From: Benthicola sp039584685
GTDB taxonomy: Bacteria; Gemmatimonadota; Gemmatimonadetes; Palauibacterales; Palauibacteraceae
NCBI GenBank assembly: GCA_039584685.1
Contig: JBDGXI010000007.1
Coordinates: 9,121 to 73,120, forward strand
Length of the DNA stretch: 64,000 nucleotides
Direction of reading: 5' to 3'
In this document: piece by piece, positions 52,380-60,507 of the stretch
Position numbering within the stretch: position 1 is the stretch's first letter
Layout of the letters: each line of letters opens with the position of its first letter
Made by a program: the position numbers and the translations under genes
Notes under the pieces: generated by a model
The model's database searches: none
Seen by the model: the letters and a program-made list of their open reading frames with translations, nothing else
What the model was told of the DNA's origin: nothing

Positions 52380-53333
52380 CTACCCCCTCGGATGGTGCTG
52401 GCGATGCTCTTCTTGAAGGTATCGGCGATCCACATGCGTATAGATCTGGGTCGTTGAGATGTCCGCGTGCCCCAGCATTTCCTGCACGGCGACCAGATCC
52501 GCTCCCCCCTCCAGCAGGTGCGTCGCGAAGCTGTGCCGGAACGTGTGTGGCGTGACCTTCCTCTCGACCCCGGCATTGCGCACGTGCATCCCGACGATCT
52601 TCCACGCTCCCATGCGGCTCAGCGGACGCCCGTGTTGATTGAGGAATACCACCCCTTCCGACCGGCGCCGGTCGAGCTCTGGCCGTCGCTCTCGAAGGTA
52701 GCGCTGTAGCACCCGGACCGCACGACCTCCAAGCGGCACCACGCGTCGCTTGTCGCCCTTGCCGCTCACGGAGATGAGACCTTCTTCCAGGGACAGGTCC
52801 CGCATCCGCAGGCCGATGAGTTCCGAGATTCTGAGACCGGCCCCGTACAGAGTCTCGAGCATGGCCGCGTCGCGCCTGGCGTTCGGGTGAACATCCGCAG
52901 GCAGAGCCCCGACGGTATCCAGGATCGCCTCGACCTGCGCATAGGTCAGCACGTCCGGGAGAGTCTTGTCGACTCGAGGGCTCTCCAGCTTCTCGGTGGG
53001 ATCGTGCCTGAGGTGACCCTCCTCGACGAGAAAGCCGAAGTAGGTGCGCAGTGCGGACCGGCGGCGGGCCACGCTCCGAGCCGCGAGACCGTGCTCGTCC
53101 AGATCTACCAGATATGCTCGCAGCACCTGGTAGTCGACAGCGCCCGGATCCGTCATTCCTCCCGCGATCGAGAAATCGGCGAACGACGCACAATCTCCCA
53201 GATACGCCTTCACCGTGCTGGGAGCGAGACCTCGTTCGTAGCGCAGGAAGTCCGAGAACTCCTCCAGACGGAATCGACTCCGGGGGCCGTCGAACTTCGC
53301 AGGTCGGGAACGAACTCTTGTCTTGCCGACCAC
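52380..53333 (-). CDS. xerD: XerC/XerD-type tyrosine recombinase
   Basis: 317 residues, size of chromosomal Xer proteins that resolve dimers at dif. Seen: N-terminal SAM-like core-binding domain (about 20-110, FLRYERGLAPSTVKAYLGD), and catalytic residues Arg168 (GAGLRISEL), Lys192, His263 and Arg266 (HTFRHSFATHLL), His289 (LGHADISTT) and Tyr298. GTG 53333 is preferred; its codon overlaps the TAG of the dedA gene. No second recombinase, integrated element or att-like repeat is nearby, so this is the housekeeping enzyme. XerC versus XerD cannot be firmly told. Confidence 0.88.
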   Translation of the reverse strand: MVGKTRVRSRPAKFDGPRSRFRLEEFSDFLRYERGLAPSTVKAYLGDCASFADFSIAGGMTDPGAVDYQVLRAYLVDLDEHGLAARSVARRRSALRTYFGFLVEEGHLRHDPTEKLESPRVDKTLPDVLTYAQVEAILDTVGALPADVHPNARRDAAMLETLYGAGLRISELIGLRMRDLSLEEGLISVSGKGDKRRVVPLGGRAVRVLQRYLRERRPELDRRRSEGVVFLNQHGRPLSRMGAWKIVGMHVRNAGVERKVTPHTFRHSFATHLLEGGADLVAVQEMLGHADISTTQIYTHVDRRYLQEEHRQHHPRG

Positions 53334-53965
53334 TAGGGCGCCCCCTCTCCATCGGCCCGGCGGGAACGCCACCACAGCCAACCCAGGGCGGCGGCAGCGA
53401 GCAGGGCCACCACACCGGCCGTCGTGTTGACGGCAGTCAGTGCGCCGACGATCCGGGGGATGTTCCGGGAAGCGACGACACCGCCGAACACGAGACCCGC
53501 GTACCAAAAGGCCGAAGCGATCGTCAATGGAAGCGCGGTACGCCAGAATCCCAGCCGACTGATCCCGGCGAAGGCTGGCACGAGGACCCTGAACACCGGG
53601 AAGAAGCGGCTCACCAGGATCGTCAGCGCCCCGTAATCCTCGTAGAACAGGGACATTCTCTCGAGCTGCGCAGGTCTCAGGAGCCAGCGGCCCCAGCGGG
53701 TCGAGAACAGGCCTCCGCCGAAGTGAAGCGCGGCGACGTACACGGAGAGAGCGAGCAGCAGGTTGCTGACCCAGGCCACCAGGAATACGAGGCGGGCGTC
53801 GAGGATCCCCCGATCCGCCAGAATGCCCCCGGCGACCACGACCAAGTCCGATGGAACTGGCGGAAAGAGATTCTCGATGGCAGCGCCAACGCCCACGAGC
53901 AGGTAGACAGTCTCGACCGGTACGCCGCCGACCAGGTGAAGGAGGGCCTCCAGCTGCTCCTGCAT
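53333..53965 (-). CDS. DedA family membrane protein (second copy)
   Basis: 210 residues, four to five hydrophobic helices. Family motifs: ENLFPPVPSDLVVVAGGILADRG (near 24-46; E...P.PS), and GALTILVSRFFPVFRVLVPAFAGISRLGF (near 105-133; F..RF.P..R...P..AG). Differs clearly from the copy at 31370, so it is an old paralogue. Likely lipid or undecaprenyl-phosphate transport at the inner membrane. ATG 53965; an open frame extends to 54115 but overlaps ispF. Confidence 0.87.
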   Translation of the reverse strand: MQEQLEALLHLVGGVPVETVYLLVGVGAAIENLFPPVPSDLVVVAGGILADRGILDARLVFLVAWVSNLLLALSVYVAALHFGGGLFSTRWGRWLLRPAQLERMSLFYEDYGALTILVSRFFPVFRVLVPAFAGISRLGFWRTALPLTIASAFWYAGLVFGGVVASRNIPRIVGALTAVNTTAGVVALLAAAALGWLWWRSRRADGEGAP

Positions 53966-53973
53966 TTCGCCGC

Positions 53974-54489
53974 CTACCCGCCGGTGCGGATCGAGGCATG
54001 CAGTGTGTCGATATCTTCGATTTGGTCGAGCAGAATCACGACCATCACGGCCAGTCCCTCTCCTCTGCCGATCCACCCCATCCCCTCGTTCGTCTTTCCC
54101 TTGATGGAAACGCATGAACTCGAGATGCGCAGGCGCTCGGCGAGGCGCTCAGCCATCGGATCGACCCACGGACTCACCCGCGGGCTCTCCGTGACGATGG
54201 TGACGTCCGCGTTCACCACCTGGTAGTTTCGCTCCTCGATGAGGCGTACCGCCGCAGCCAGGAGTTCCATCGAGTCCGCCCCCTTCCAGCGGGCGTCAGT
54301 GTCGGGGAAATGTTGACCGATGTTCCCGAGGGCTGCCGCACCGAGGACGGCGTCGATCAGCGCGTGAGCCACGGCGTCCCCGTCGGAATGCCCCTTCAGG
54401 CCTGCGTGATCGGGGATCTGCACTCCGCCCAGTACGAGAGGCCGCCCGGGCTCGAAACGGTGTGAGTCATACCCGATGCCGACGCGCAC
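53974..54489 (-). CDS. ispF: IspF, 2-C-methyl-D-erythritol 2,4-cyclodiphosphate synthase
   Basis: MEP pathway enzyme of 171 residues. Seen: GIGYDSHRF (about 4-12; metal Asp and His), LGGVQIPD, GHSDGDAVAHALIDAVLGAAALG.IG.HFPDTD (about 33-65) and the C-terminal IKGKTNEGMGWIGRGEG (near 130-146). GTG 54489. ispD is not next to it. It stands after purE and before the dedA copy. It supplies isoprenoids for the menaquinone and undecaprenyl chains served by neighbouring genes. Confidence 0.94.
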   Translation of the reverse strand: MRVGIGYDSHRFEPGRPLVLGGVQIPDHAGLKGHSDGDAVAHALIDAVLGAAALGNIGQHFPDTDARWKGADSMELLAAAVRLIEERNYQVVNADVTIVTESPRVSPWVDPMAERLAERLRISSSCVSIKGKTNEGMGWIGRGEGLAVMVVILLDQIEDIDTLHASIRTGG

Positions 54490-54517
54490 AGGGTCCTCCT
54501 ATCGGCTGGCGCCAGAG

Positions 54518-54928
54518 TCAGGACTCGCGGCCGACCCCGAGCAGGCGGAGCGCCAGGTGAGCCGCGTTCCGCGCGTTGTCGATGCCAACCGCGGCCACCG
54601 GAACGCCCGGGGGCATCTGGACGATCGAGAGAAGGGCATCGAGCCCTCCAAGCGTACCCGCCGAGATCGGAACGCCGATCACCGGCAGGCGGGTGTGTGC
54701 AGCGACCACTCCCGGCAGCGCCGCCGACAGTCCCGCGCCGCACACGACCACCTCGAATCCGCTCGACTCAGCCGCAGCTGCGATTTCCGCGGTCCTTGCA
54801 GGGTCGCGGTGCGCGCTGCTCACCACGACTTCGACCTCCACCCCAGCCTCCGCGAGCACGTCCACACCCTTTTGCATCACCGGACGGTCCGAGTCGGAGC
54901 CCATCATCACGAGCACGCGTTGACCCAT
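54518..54928 (-). CDS. purE: PurE-type N5-carboxyaminoimidazole ribonucleotide mutase, short
   Basis: 136 residues, about 25-30 fewer than usual class I PurE. Seen: MMGSDSDRPVMQKG (about 8-21), SAHRDPARTAE (near 42-52; family SAHRTP), CGAGLSAALPGVVAAHTRLPVIGVP (split; near 68-91; family usually AGAA or GGAAHLPG), LDALLSIVQMPPGVPVAAV (near 99-117) and DNARNAA. The Thr of HRTP and the H of AAHLPG are replaced. The C-terminal helix is cut. ATG 54928 overlaps the mqnC stop (TGATG). purK is not in the window. Confidence 0.82.
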   Translation of the reverse strand: MGQRVLVMMGSDSDRPVMQKGVDVLAEAGVEVEVVVSSAHRDPARTAEIAAAAESSGFEVVVCGAGLSAALPGVVAAHTRLPVIGVPISAGTLGGLDALLSIVQMPPGVPVAAVGIDNARNAAHLALRLLGVGRES

Positions 54929-56046
54929 CAGGGAACTCTCCTGTCCATGCATACGCTGCAACCGCAGTACCAATCGAGATCCGGCCTGACCGGAGAATAG
55001 TCCTGGTATCTGGAAACAGCCTCGAAACCCGCTCCCTCGATGAACTGCACCAGAGTGGATCGGGGCATGATGAAGTCCGTGCCCGTGGCCGACACCACGT
55101 TCTCCTCCATCATCAGGGATCCGAAGTCGTTGCACCCGAAGTGCAGGGCCACCTGCGCCACCTTGGGGCCCTGAGTCACGTAGCTGACTTGGAGATTCCG
55201 CACGTTGTCCATGACCAGCCGTGATATGGCAATGGTCTTCAGGTATTCCGAGGCCGTTGCCTCAGGGGTACCATCCATCTCGGTGCCATCTGATTGCAGG
55301 GTCCATGGAATGAACGCCGTGAATCCCCCCGTCTCGCACTGGAGATCCCGCACGCGGATCATGTGTTCGACCCTGTCCGCACGACTCTCTCCCGCTCCAA
55401 ACATCATCGTCGCAGAGCTGAGCAGCCCGTGTTCGTGAGCCACCCGGTGGATTTCGAGCCAACGAGCCGTGTCGATCTTCTTCCTGGCTATGCGATCGCG
55501 TACCTCGTCGACCAGGATCTCGGCTCCGGCACCCGGGACCGAGTCGAGTCCCGCGTCCTTCAACTCGCCGATGACAGTGCCTACGTCCACCTTGTGCACC
55601 CGGGCGATGATGTCCAGTTCCGAGGCCGAGAAGCCGTGCACGTGGATCGGGTGATGGGTCTTGATATAGTCGAGCAATCCGGTGTAATAGTCGAGTTTGA
55701 GATACGGATTGTGTCCGCCCTGCATGAGTATCTGAACGGCGCCGATTCTCTTCGCCTCGTCGATCTTGGCCCCGATCTGCTCGTTGGACAGGACGTACCC
55801 TTCTTCATGACCCGGGCGTCGATAGAAGGCGCAGAACGAGCAGTCTGTGACGCAGACGTTGGTGTAGTTGATGTTGCGGTCGACGATGTAAGAGACGGTC
55901 GCCCCGGGAACCGCGGCGCGCGCCCGCTCCCGAGCCATGGCGCCGAGCTCGAGCAAGGGCCGCTCATACAGCGAGGCAAACTCTGCCCTCTCGGCCGCAT
56001 CCACCGGAGCCAGTCCCGTCGCCGCACCGCTCACAATAGCGGTCAT
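54928..56046 (-). CDS. mqnC: MqnC, cyclic dehypoxanthinyl futalosine synthase
   Basis: Radical SAM enzyme of the futalosine route to menaquinone, 372 residues. Seen: NYTNVCVTDCSFCAFYR (about 60-76) with CX3CX2C, GGHNPYLKLDYYT (near 109-121), HGFSASELD, GAGAEIL (near 171-177), and FIPWTLQ. Sits just downstream of mqnE with ATGA overlap, so two middle steps of the path are coupled. mqnA, mqnB and mqnD are not in the window. Confidence 0.94.
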   Translation of the reverse strand: MTAIVSGAATGLAPVDAAERAEFASLYERPLLELGAMARERARAAVPGATVSYIVDRNINYTNVCVTDCSFCAFYRRPGHEEGYVLSNEQIGAKIDEAKRIGAVQILMQGGHNPYLKLDYYTGLLDYIKTHHPIHVHGFSASELDIIARVHKVDVGTVIGELKDAGLDSVPGAGAEILVDEVRDRIARKKIDTARWLEIHRVAHEHGLLSSATMMFGAGESRADRVEHMIRVRDLQCETGGFTAFIPWTLQSDGTEMDGTPEATASEYLKTIAISRLVMDNVRNLQVSYVTQGPKVAQVALHFGCNDFGSLMMEENVVSATGTDFIMPRSTLVQFIEGAGFEAVSRYQDYSPVRPDLDWYCGCSVCMDRRVP

Positions 56047-57194
56047 GCGACCACCGGCTCCCCCACCGCGTTGTACAGGGAATCGCGCTCCACCGGCGTC
56101 TTGCCCGCATCCCGAATCAGCTCGACTATCTCGTCCAGATCCAGCCCCAGGGGTGTATCGGCTCCGGCGGCATGCGTGACCTTCTCGAGTACCACCGTGC
56201 CCTCCAGGTCATCAACACCGAAAGACAGCGCGATCTGCGAGACCTTGGTCGTGACCATGATCCAGTGGGTCTTGATGTGCGGAACATTGTCCAGGAATAT
56301 GCGTCCGACCGCCAGGGCCTTGAGGTCGTCCACCCCTCCAGTCCGCTCCCCCTCCACACCCATCTGCCTTCCCAGGGCCGTGTTGTCGGGATGCCAGGCC
56401 AGTGGTATGAAGGTGCTGAAACCCTGGGTCTCGTCCTGCAGGTCTCGCAGCATGAGCATGTGATCCACCCTGTCCGCCGCCGTCTCGACGTGACCATACA
56501 GAAGGGTGCAGTTCGTCGGGATCCCCAGCTCGTGGGCCTCGCGGTGCACCTGAAGCCACTCATCCGCTGCCAGCTTCCGGTCCGCGATCGTCGATCGAAC
56601 CGCCGGGCTGAACACTTCCGCTCCACCACCGGGCATCGCATCCAGTCCTGCATCCAGCAGCTCCCGTAGCACGTCCACGGTACTGACGCCCTCCAGGCGG
56701 GCGAGGTGAGCGATCTCGACAGCCGTCAGCGCCTTGATGTGGACGGTGGGATGCCTCTCCTTGAGTCCCCGTATCATGTCGGTATAGTAGGAAAGCGGCA
56801 GTTTGGGATGCAGACCGCCCACGATGTGGAACTCGCGGGTCGGTGAGGACCGCGCCGCTTCCGCCTCGGCATATACCTCGTCCAGACTCATGGTGTACGC
56901 GTCGTCCGCAAGAGGGCGCACGCCGTACGAGCAGAACACGCAGACCTTGTTGAGGATGCAGACGTTGGTCGGGTTGAGGTGCTGGTTGGCCACGTAGAAC
57001 ACCCGGTCCCCGTTGAGCCGTCGGTTCACCAGGTCCGCCATGCTGCCCACGGCGAGAAGATCGTCGGTCTCGAACAGCGCGATAGCGTCCTCACGCGAAA
57101 TGCGCTCCCCCGCCTCGACCTTCTCTGCAATGGCGATGAGCTCCGCCGCCTCCGGCCGAACGCTCAACTCTCCTTCCACCCGGGGAAATATCAC
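56043..57194 (-). CDS. mqnE: MqnE, aminodeoxyfutalosine synthase
   Basis: Radical SAM enzyme of 383 residues that joins 3-enolpyruvylbenzoate product to SAM-derived adenosyl. Seen: NQHLNPTNVCILNKVCVFCSYG (split; near 76-97), where the cluster Cys are spaced CX5CX2C and not CX3CX2C, then GGLHPKLPLSYYTDMI (near 131-146), KALTAVEI, GGGAEVFSP (near 194-202), LLYGHVET and FIPLAWHP. GTG 57194 overlaps the fabF stop (GTGA) and starts in family-like IFPRVEGEL. The altered Cys spacing is confirmed in the base sequence around 56938-56967. Confidence 0.9.
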   Translation of the reverse strand: MIFPRVEGELSVRPEAAELIAIAEKVEAGERISREDAIALFETDDLLAVGSMADLVNRRLNGDRVFYVANQHLNPTNVCILNKVCVFCSYGVRPLADDAYTMSLDEVYAEAEAARSSPTREFHIVGGLHPKLPLSYYTDMIRGLKERHPTVHIKALTAVEIAHLARLEGVSTVDVLRELLDAGLDAMPGGGAEVFSPAVRSTIADRKLAADEWLQVHREAHELGIPTNCTLLYGHVETAADRVDHMLMLRDLQDETQGFSTFIPLAWHPDNTALGRQMGVEGERTGGVDDLKALAVGRIFLDNVPHIKTHWIMVTTKVSQIALSFGVDDLEGTVVLEKVTHAAGADTPLGLDLDEIVELIRDAGKTPVERDSLYNAVGEPVVA

Positions 57195-58447
57195 TCGCCC
57201 CCCCACGCCCGCACCGCCAGGGTCACGTTGTGCCCGCCGAACCCGAACGAGTTCGACAGAGCCGCCCGTACCGTGGTTTCTGTGGGTCCATCGACTCCGT
57301 AGTTGAGGTCGCACTCGGGATCGGGCGTCTCGTAGTTGATCGTCGGAGGAACCAGGCCTCGTTGACACACGAGCAGCGAGACTCCAGCCTCGATCGCCCC
57401 GGCCGCCCCCAGCGTATGTCCCGTCATGGACTTGGTCGAGCCGACGACGATCTCACGCGCTCGTTCTCCAAGAACGGCCTTGATGGCCACGGTCTCCGTC
57501 GAGTCGTTGGCCGGGGTGGATGTCCCGTGGGCGTTGATGTAGTCGACCTCACGTGCGTCCAGGCCAGCGTCTTCCATCGCCATGCGCATCGCGATCTGCG
57601 CCCCTGCCCCCTCGGGGGCAGGCGACGTCATGTGGTACGCGTCGGCGCTCTGCCCGAAACCCGCTAGCTCGCCGAGGATCTTCGCCCCACGCGCCACGGC
57701 ATGCTCCTTCGCCTCCAGCACCATGATGCCTGCCCCTTCTCCGAGCACGAAGCCATCCCGCGTGAGATCGAACGGTCGGGACGCTGTCTCCGGTGAGTCG
57801 TTGCGCTCGGACAGAGCCTTCATCGAAGCGAACCCGGCGATGCACAGGGGGGTGACCGTCGCTTCCGTCCCACCGGTGATCATCACATCGGTCTCCCCGA
57901 TCCGGACGGAACGATAGGCCGCTCCTACAGCATGGCCGCTCGAAGCGCACGCCGAAACCGTCGCGTAGTTCGGGCCACGGGCCCCGTACTTCATGGAGAT
58001 CATGCCGGCAGCCATGTCCCCGATGAACATCGGGATGAAGAACGGAGACACCCGGCCCGGGCCTCTTTCCAGAAGCTTCGCGTGCTGGGTCTCCATCGTG
58101 CTGAGGCCGCCGATGCCGCTGCCGACGATGACCCCGAAGCGCTCGGGGCGAATCGAGGCGACCGCGGACTCGATATCCGCCATCTCGGCCGCCTGATGCG
58201 CCGCCCCCATCGCGAGTTGCAGGAAGCGGTCCGCCCGCCGGACTTCCTTCCTCTCCATGTAAAGTTCGGGGTCGAAGTCCTTGACTTCGCACGCGAACCG
58301 GACGGACTGATCGGAGGCGTCGAACTGCGTTATCGGAGCTCCGCCCGAGCGCCCGGCGATCAACGAATCCCACGTCTCTTCTACATCAAGGCCGACCGGC
58401 GTGATGAGGCCGAGGCCCGTGACGACCACGCGCCGCGTGTCGGACAT
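57191..58447 (-). CDS. fabF: FabF, beta-ketoacyl-ACP synthase II
   Basis: Chain-elongating condensing enzyme of 418 residues. Seen: GLGLITPVG (about 11-19), nucleophile Cys in VSACASSGHAVGAAY (near 166-180), the two active-site His in INAHGTSTPANDSTE (near 309) and KSMTGHTLGAAG (near 345-356). ATG 58447 has GGAG 8 bases upstream. It is 30 bases after acpP. With fabD, fabG and acpP it makes up the elongation set; a FabH initiator is missing here. Confidence 0.95.
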   Translation of the reverse strand: MSDTRRVVVTGLGLITPVGLDVEETWDSLIAGRSGGAPITQFDASDQSVRFACEVKDFDPELYMERKEVRRADRFLQLAMGAAHQAAEMADIESAVASIRPERFGVIVGSGIGGLSTMETQHAKLLERGPGRVSPFFIPMFIGDMAAGMISMKYGARGPNYATVSACASSGHAVGAAYRSVRIGETDVMITGGTEATVTPLCIAGFASMKALSERNDSPETASRPFDLTRDGFVLGEGAGIMVLEAKEHAVARGAKILGELAGFGQSADAYHMTSPAPEGAGAQIAMRMAMEDAGLDAREVDYINAHGTSTPANDSTETVAIKAVLGERAREIVVGSTKSMTGHTLGAAGAIEAGVSLLVCQRGLVPPTINYETPDPECDLNYGVDGPTETTVRAALSNSFGFGGHNVTLAVRAWGGE

Positions 58448-58477
58448 CCGTGTCTCCTGCTCCTTGGAGGTGGGAGG

Positions 58478-58711
58478 TTACTCCTTGTCCTGCAGATAAC
58501 GGATGGCGTCGCCCACGGTCTGCATCTGCTCGGCGTCCTCGTCGGGGATCTCCACCCCGAACTCTTCTTCGAACGCCATCACGAGCTCGACGGTGTCAAG
58601 TGAGTCCGCACCCAGGTCTTCGACGAACGAGGCCTCGTCGGCGACCTTCTCCATCTCCACGCCCAGCTCGTTGGCAATGATCTCTCTGACTCTGTCAGCA
58701 GCGTCGGACAT
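58478..58711 (-). CDS. acpP: AcpP, acyl carrier protein
   Basis: 77 residues. The phosphopantetheine serine is in GADSLDTVELVMAFEEEFG (DSLD near 36-39), with the acidic helix II that contacts fatty-acid enzymes. Length and composition are standard. ATG 58711 has AGAGG 9 bases upstream. Carries acyl chains for FabF, FabG, FabD, LpxA, LpxD and PlsX, all coded in the window. Confidence 0.97.
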   Translation of the reverse strand: MSDAADRVREIIANELGVEMEKVADEASFVEDLGADSLDTVELVMAFEEEFGVEIPDEDAEQMQTVGDAIRYLQDKE

Positions 58712-58769
58712 GATCCAAACCTCTGTTTTTGTTGTTTCGTACCTTCCGGCGCGCCTAACGAGCCGCCGG

Positions 58770-59504
58770 CTACATCACCATGCCGCCGTCCACCACCAGC
58801 ACCTGCCCGGTAATGTAGGCAGCGGCCGGACCCGCCAGGAAGCGAATAGCTCCAGCCACATCCTCCGGAGTACCGAACCGCCCGAGCGGGATACGCTCGG
58901 CGAGACCCTCCCGCGCTTCCTCGGGAAGCTCGGCGGTCATATCCGTCTCTATGAACCCCGGCGCTACCACATTGGCCAGGACCCCTCGGGCCGCCAGCTC
59001 CTGGGCGACGGACTTCGTGAAGCCGACCAGACCTGCCTTTGACGCCGCATAGTTGGCCTGTCCGCGGTTCCCCGTCAAGCCTACCACGCTGGCTATACTG
59101 ATGATGCGGCCACTTCGCCGCTTCATCATTCCACGGGCGACGGCCCGCGTCGTGTTGAATGCTCCCCGCAGGTTCGTATCCATCACGGCCTGCCAGTCCT
59201 CGTCCTTGAGGCGCACCAGAATGTTGTCTCGCGTGATGCCCGCGTTGTTCACGAGGATGTCGACGGGCCCCAGGCAGTCCTCGACCGCCGACATCAGATC
59301 GGCACACTGGGCCGGGTCCGAGACGTCGCAAGCGAAAGCCTCACCCCTACCATCCAGTCCATCTACGGCGGCCTGGGCCCGCTCCTTGGACCTGGCGACG
59401 ACAGCCACCGATGCTCCGGCTCGACTGAGCTCGCTGGCCGTGGCCCTGCCGATCCCTCTCGATCCGCCCGTGACGACGGCCACCTTGCCCTCCAGCTCAC
59501 GCAT
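58770..59504 (-). CDS. fabG: FabG, 3-oxoacyl-ACP reductase
   Basis: SDR reductase of 244 residues. Seen: cofactor loop GGSRGIGRATASEL (about 12-25), NNAG (near 86-89), catalytic Ser in ASVVGLTGNRGQANYAASKAG (split; Ser near 137, Tyr150, Lys154), and VAPGFIETDM. NADPH preference fits the Arg after the glycine motif. ATG 59504 overlaps the fabD stop by 8 bases. Followed after 58 bases by acpP. Confidence 0.95.
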   Translation of the reverse strand: MRELEGKVAVVTGGSRGIGRATASELSRAGASVAVVARSKERAQAAVDGLDGRGEAFACDVSDPAQCADLMSAVEDCLGPVDILVNNAGITRDNILVRLKDEDWQAVMDTNLRGAFNTTRAVARGMMKRRSGRIISIASVVGLTGNRGQANYAASKAGLVGFTKSVAQELAARGVLANVVAPGFIETDMTAELPEEAREGLAERIPLGRFGTPEDVAGAIRFLAGPAAAYITGQVLVVDGGMVM

Positions 59505-60450
59505 CGTCGGCCTCCTCCAGAAGAGCCTCCACCTCGTCGAGATCCTCCGGACCCCCGACCGGGCGGACGTTAATCGTCCGGTCGATGCGCCGCATCAATC
59601 CGGTCAGGACTTTGCCCGGTCCCACCTCGAACCAGACGTCCGGCTCGGTCTCGATCATCGATCGGACGCATTCTACCCAGCGGACCGGTGACGTCAACTG
59701 CTCGACGAGAAGCTCTTCGGCCCGTGCAGCACGCATGACCGGGATCGCGGCCGCATTCGCAACGACCGGAAACACCGGGTCGCGCACCTCTACGTCTCGC
59801 AGGGCGAGGGAGAGCCCATCGCGTGCTTCCGCCATGAGGGGGGAGTGGAACGCCCCGCTGACGTTCAAGCGAACGGCCCGCTTCGCTCCTGCCTCCAGTG
59901 CTCGCTCCATCGCGACCTCGACCGCATCGACGTCACCGCTGATCACGATCTGACCCGGCGCGTTGTAGTTCGCGGGAACCACCGTACCGGCCGCTACCTC
60001 CGAGCAGACTTCCTGGACAGGCTCGGGGTCCAGACCGATCACCGCTGCCATCGTGCCCGGCCGCACCGTGCCCGCTCTACCCATGAGTTCGCCGCGCCTC
60101 CGCACCAGCCGCAGAGCATCTTCGAGATCGATCGCCCCCGCCGTCAGGTAGGCAGTGAATTCTCCGAGCGAATGGCCCGCCGAGACGGTTACTCTCCGAC
60201 GAACCGCTTCGGGCAGGCAGCTCCACGCCGCATAGCTGTGCAGCAGGATGGCTGGTTGGGCGTTCTCCGTGCGCCTGAGCTCCTCCTCCGGCCCTTCCCA
60301 GCAGATCTGTCGGAGGTCGAAGCCCAGCACTTCGTTGGCTCTCTCGAACACCTCCGCCGCCCGCGGGTGGGCCGAGGCGAGATCCCTGCCCATGCCAACG
60401 AACTGCGAGCCCTGTCCGGGCAGAAGTAGAGCAATCTGTTGCGCAGACAT
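59497..60450 (-). CDS. fabD: FabD, malonyl-CoA:ACP transacylase
   Basis: 317 residues. Seen: LLPGQGSQFVGMGRDLA (about 9-25), nucleophile Ser in AGHSLGEFTAYL (near 90-101), Arg of LVRRRGELM (near 115-123), catalytic His in VSGAFHSPLM (near 200-209) and EVGPGKVLTGLMRRI. Loads malonate on ACP. ATG 60450; plsX is 57 bases upstream. The fabH gene that normally sits between plsX and fabD is not here. Confidence 0.95.
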   Translation of the reverse strand: MSAQQIALLLPGQGSQFVGMGRDLASAHPRAAEVFERANEVLGFDLRQICWEGPEEELRRTENAQPAILLHSYAAWSCLPEAVRRRVTVSAGHSLGEFTAYLTAGAIDLEDALRLVRRRGELMGRAGTVRPGTMAAVIGLDPEPVQEVCSEVAAGTVVPANYNAPGQIVISGDVDAVEVAMERALEAGAKRAVRLNVSGAFHSPLMAEARDGLSLALRDVEVRDPVFPVVANAAAIPVMRAARAEELLVEQLTSPVRWVECVRSMIETEPDVWFEVGPGKVLTGLMRRIDRTINVRPVGGPEDLDEVEALLEEADDA

Positions 60451-60507
60451 AGTCCGTAAGTCCTCCCAGGAGCGCCGCGCACAGCGCGGAGCGGTGTGGG
60501 TTGCGGT

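Noticed and set aside
52380..53333. Xer recombinase as sign of an integron or mobile element
   Set aside because: Housekeeping length and neighbours; no attC-like repeats, no cargo genes, no second recombinase.
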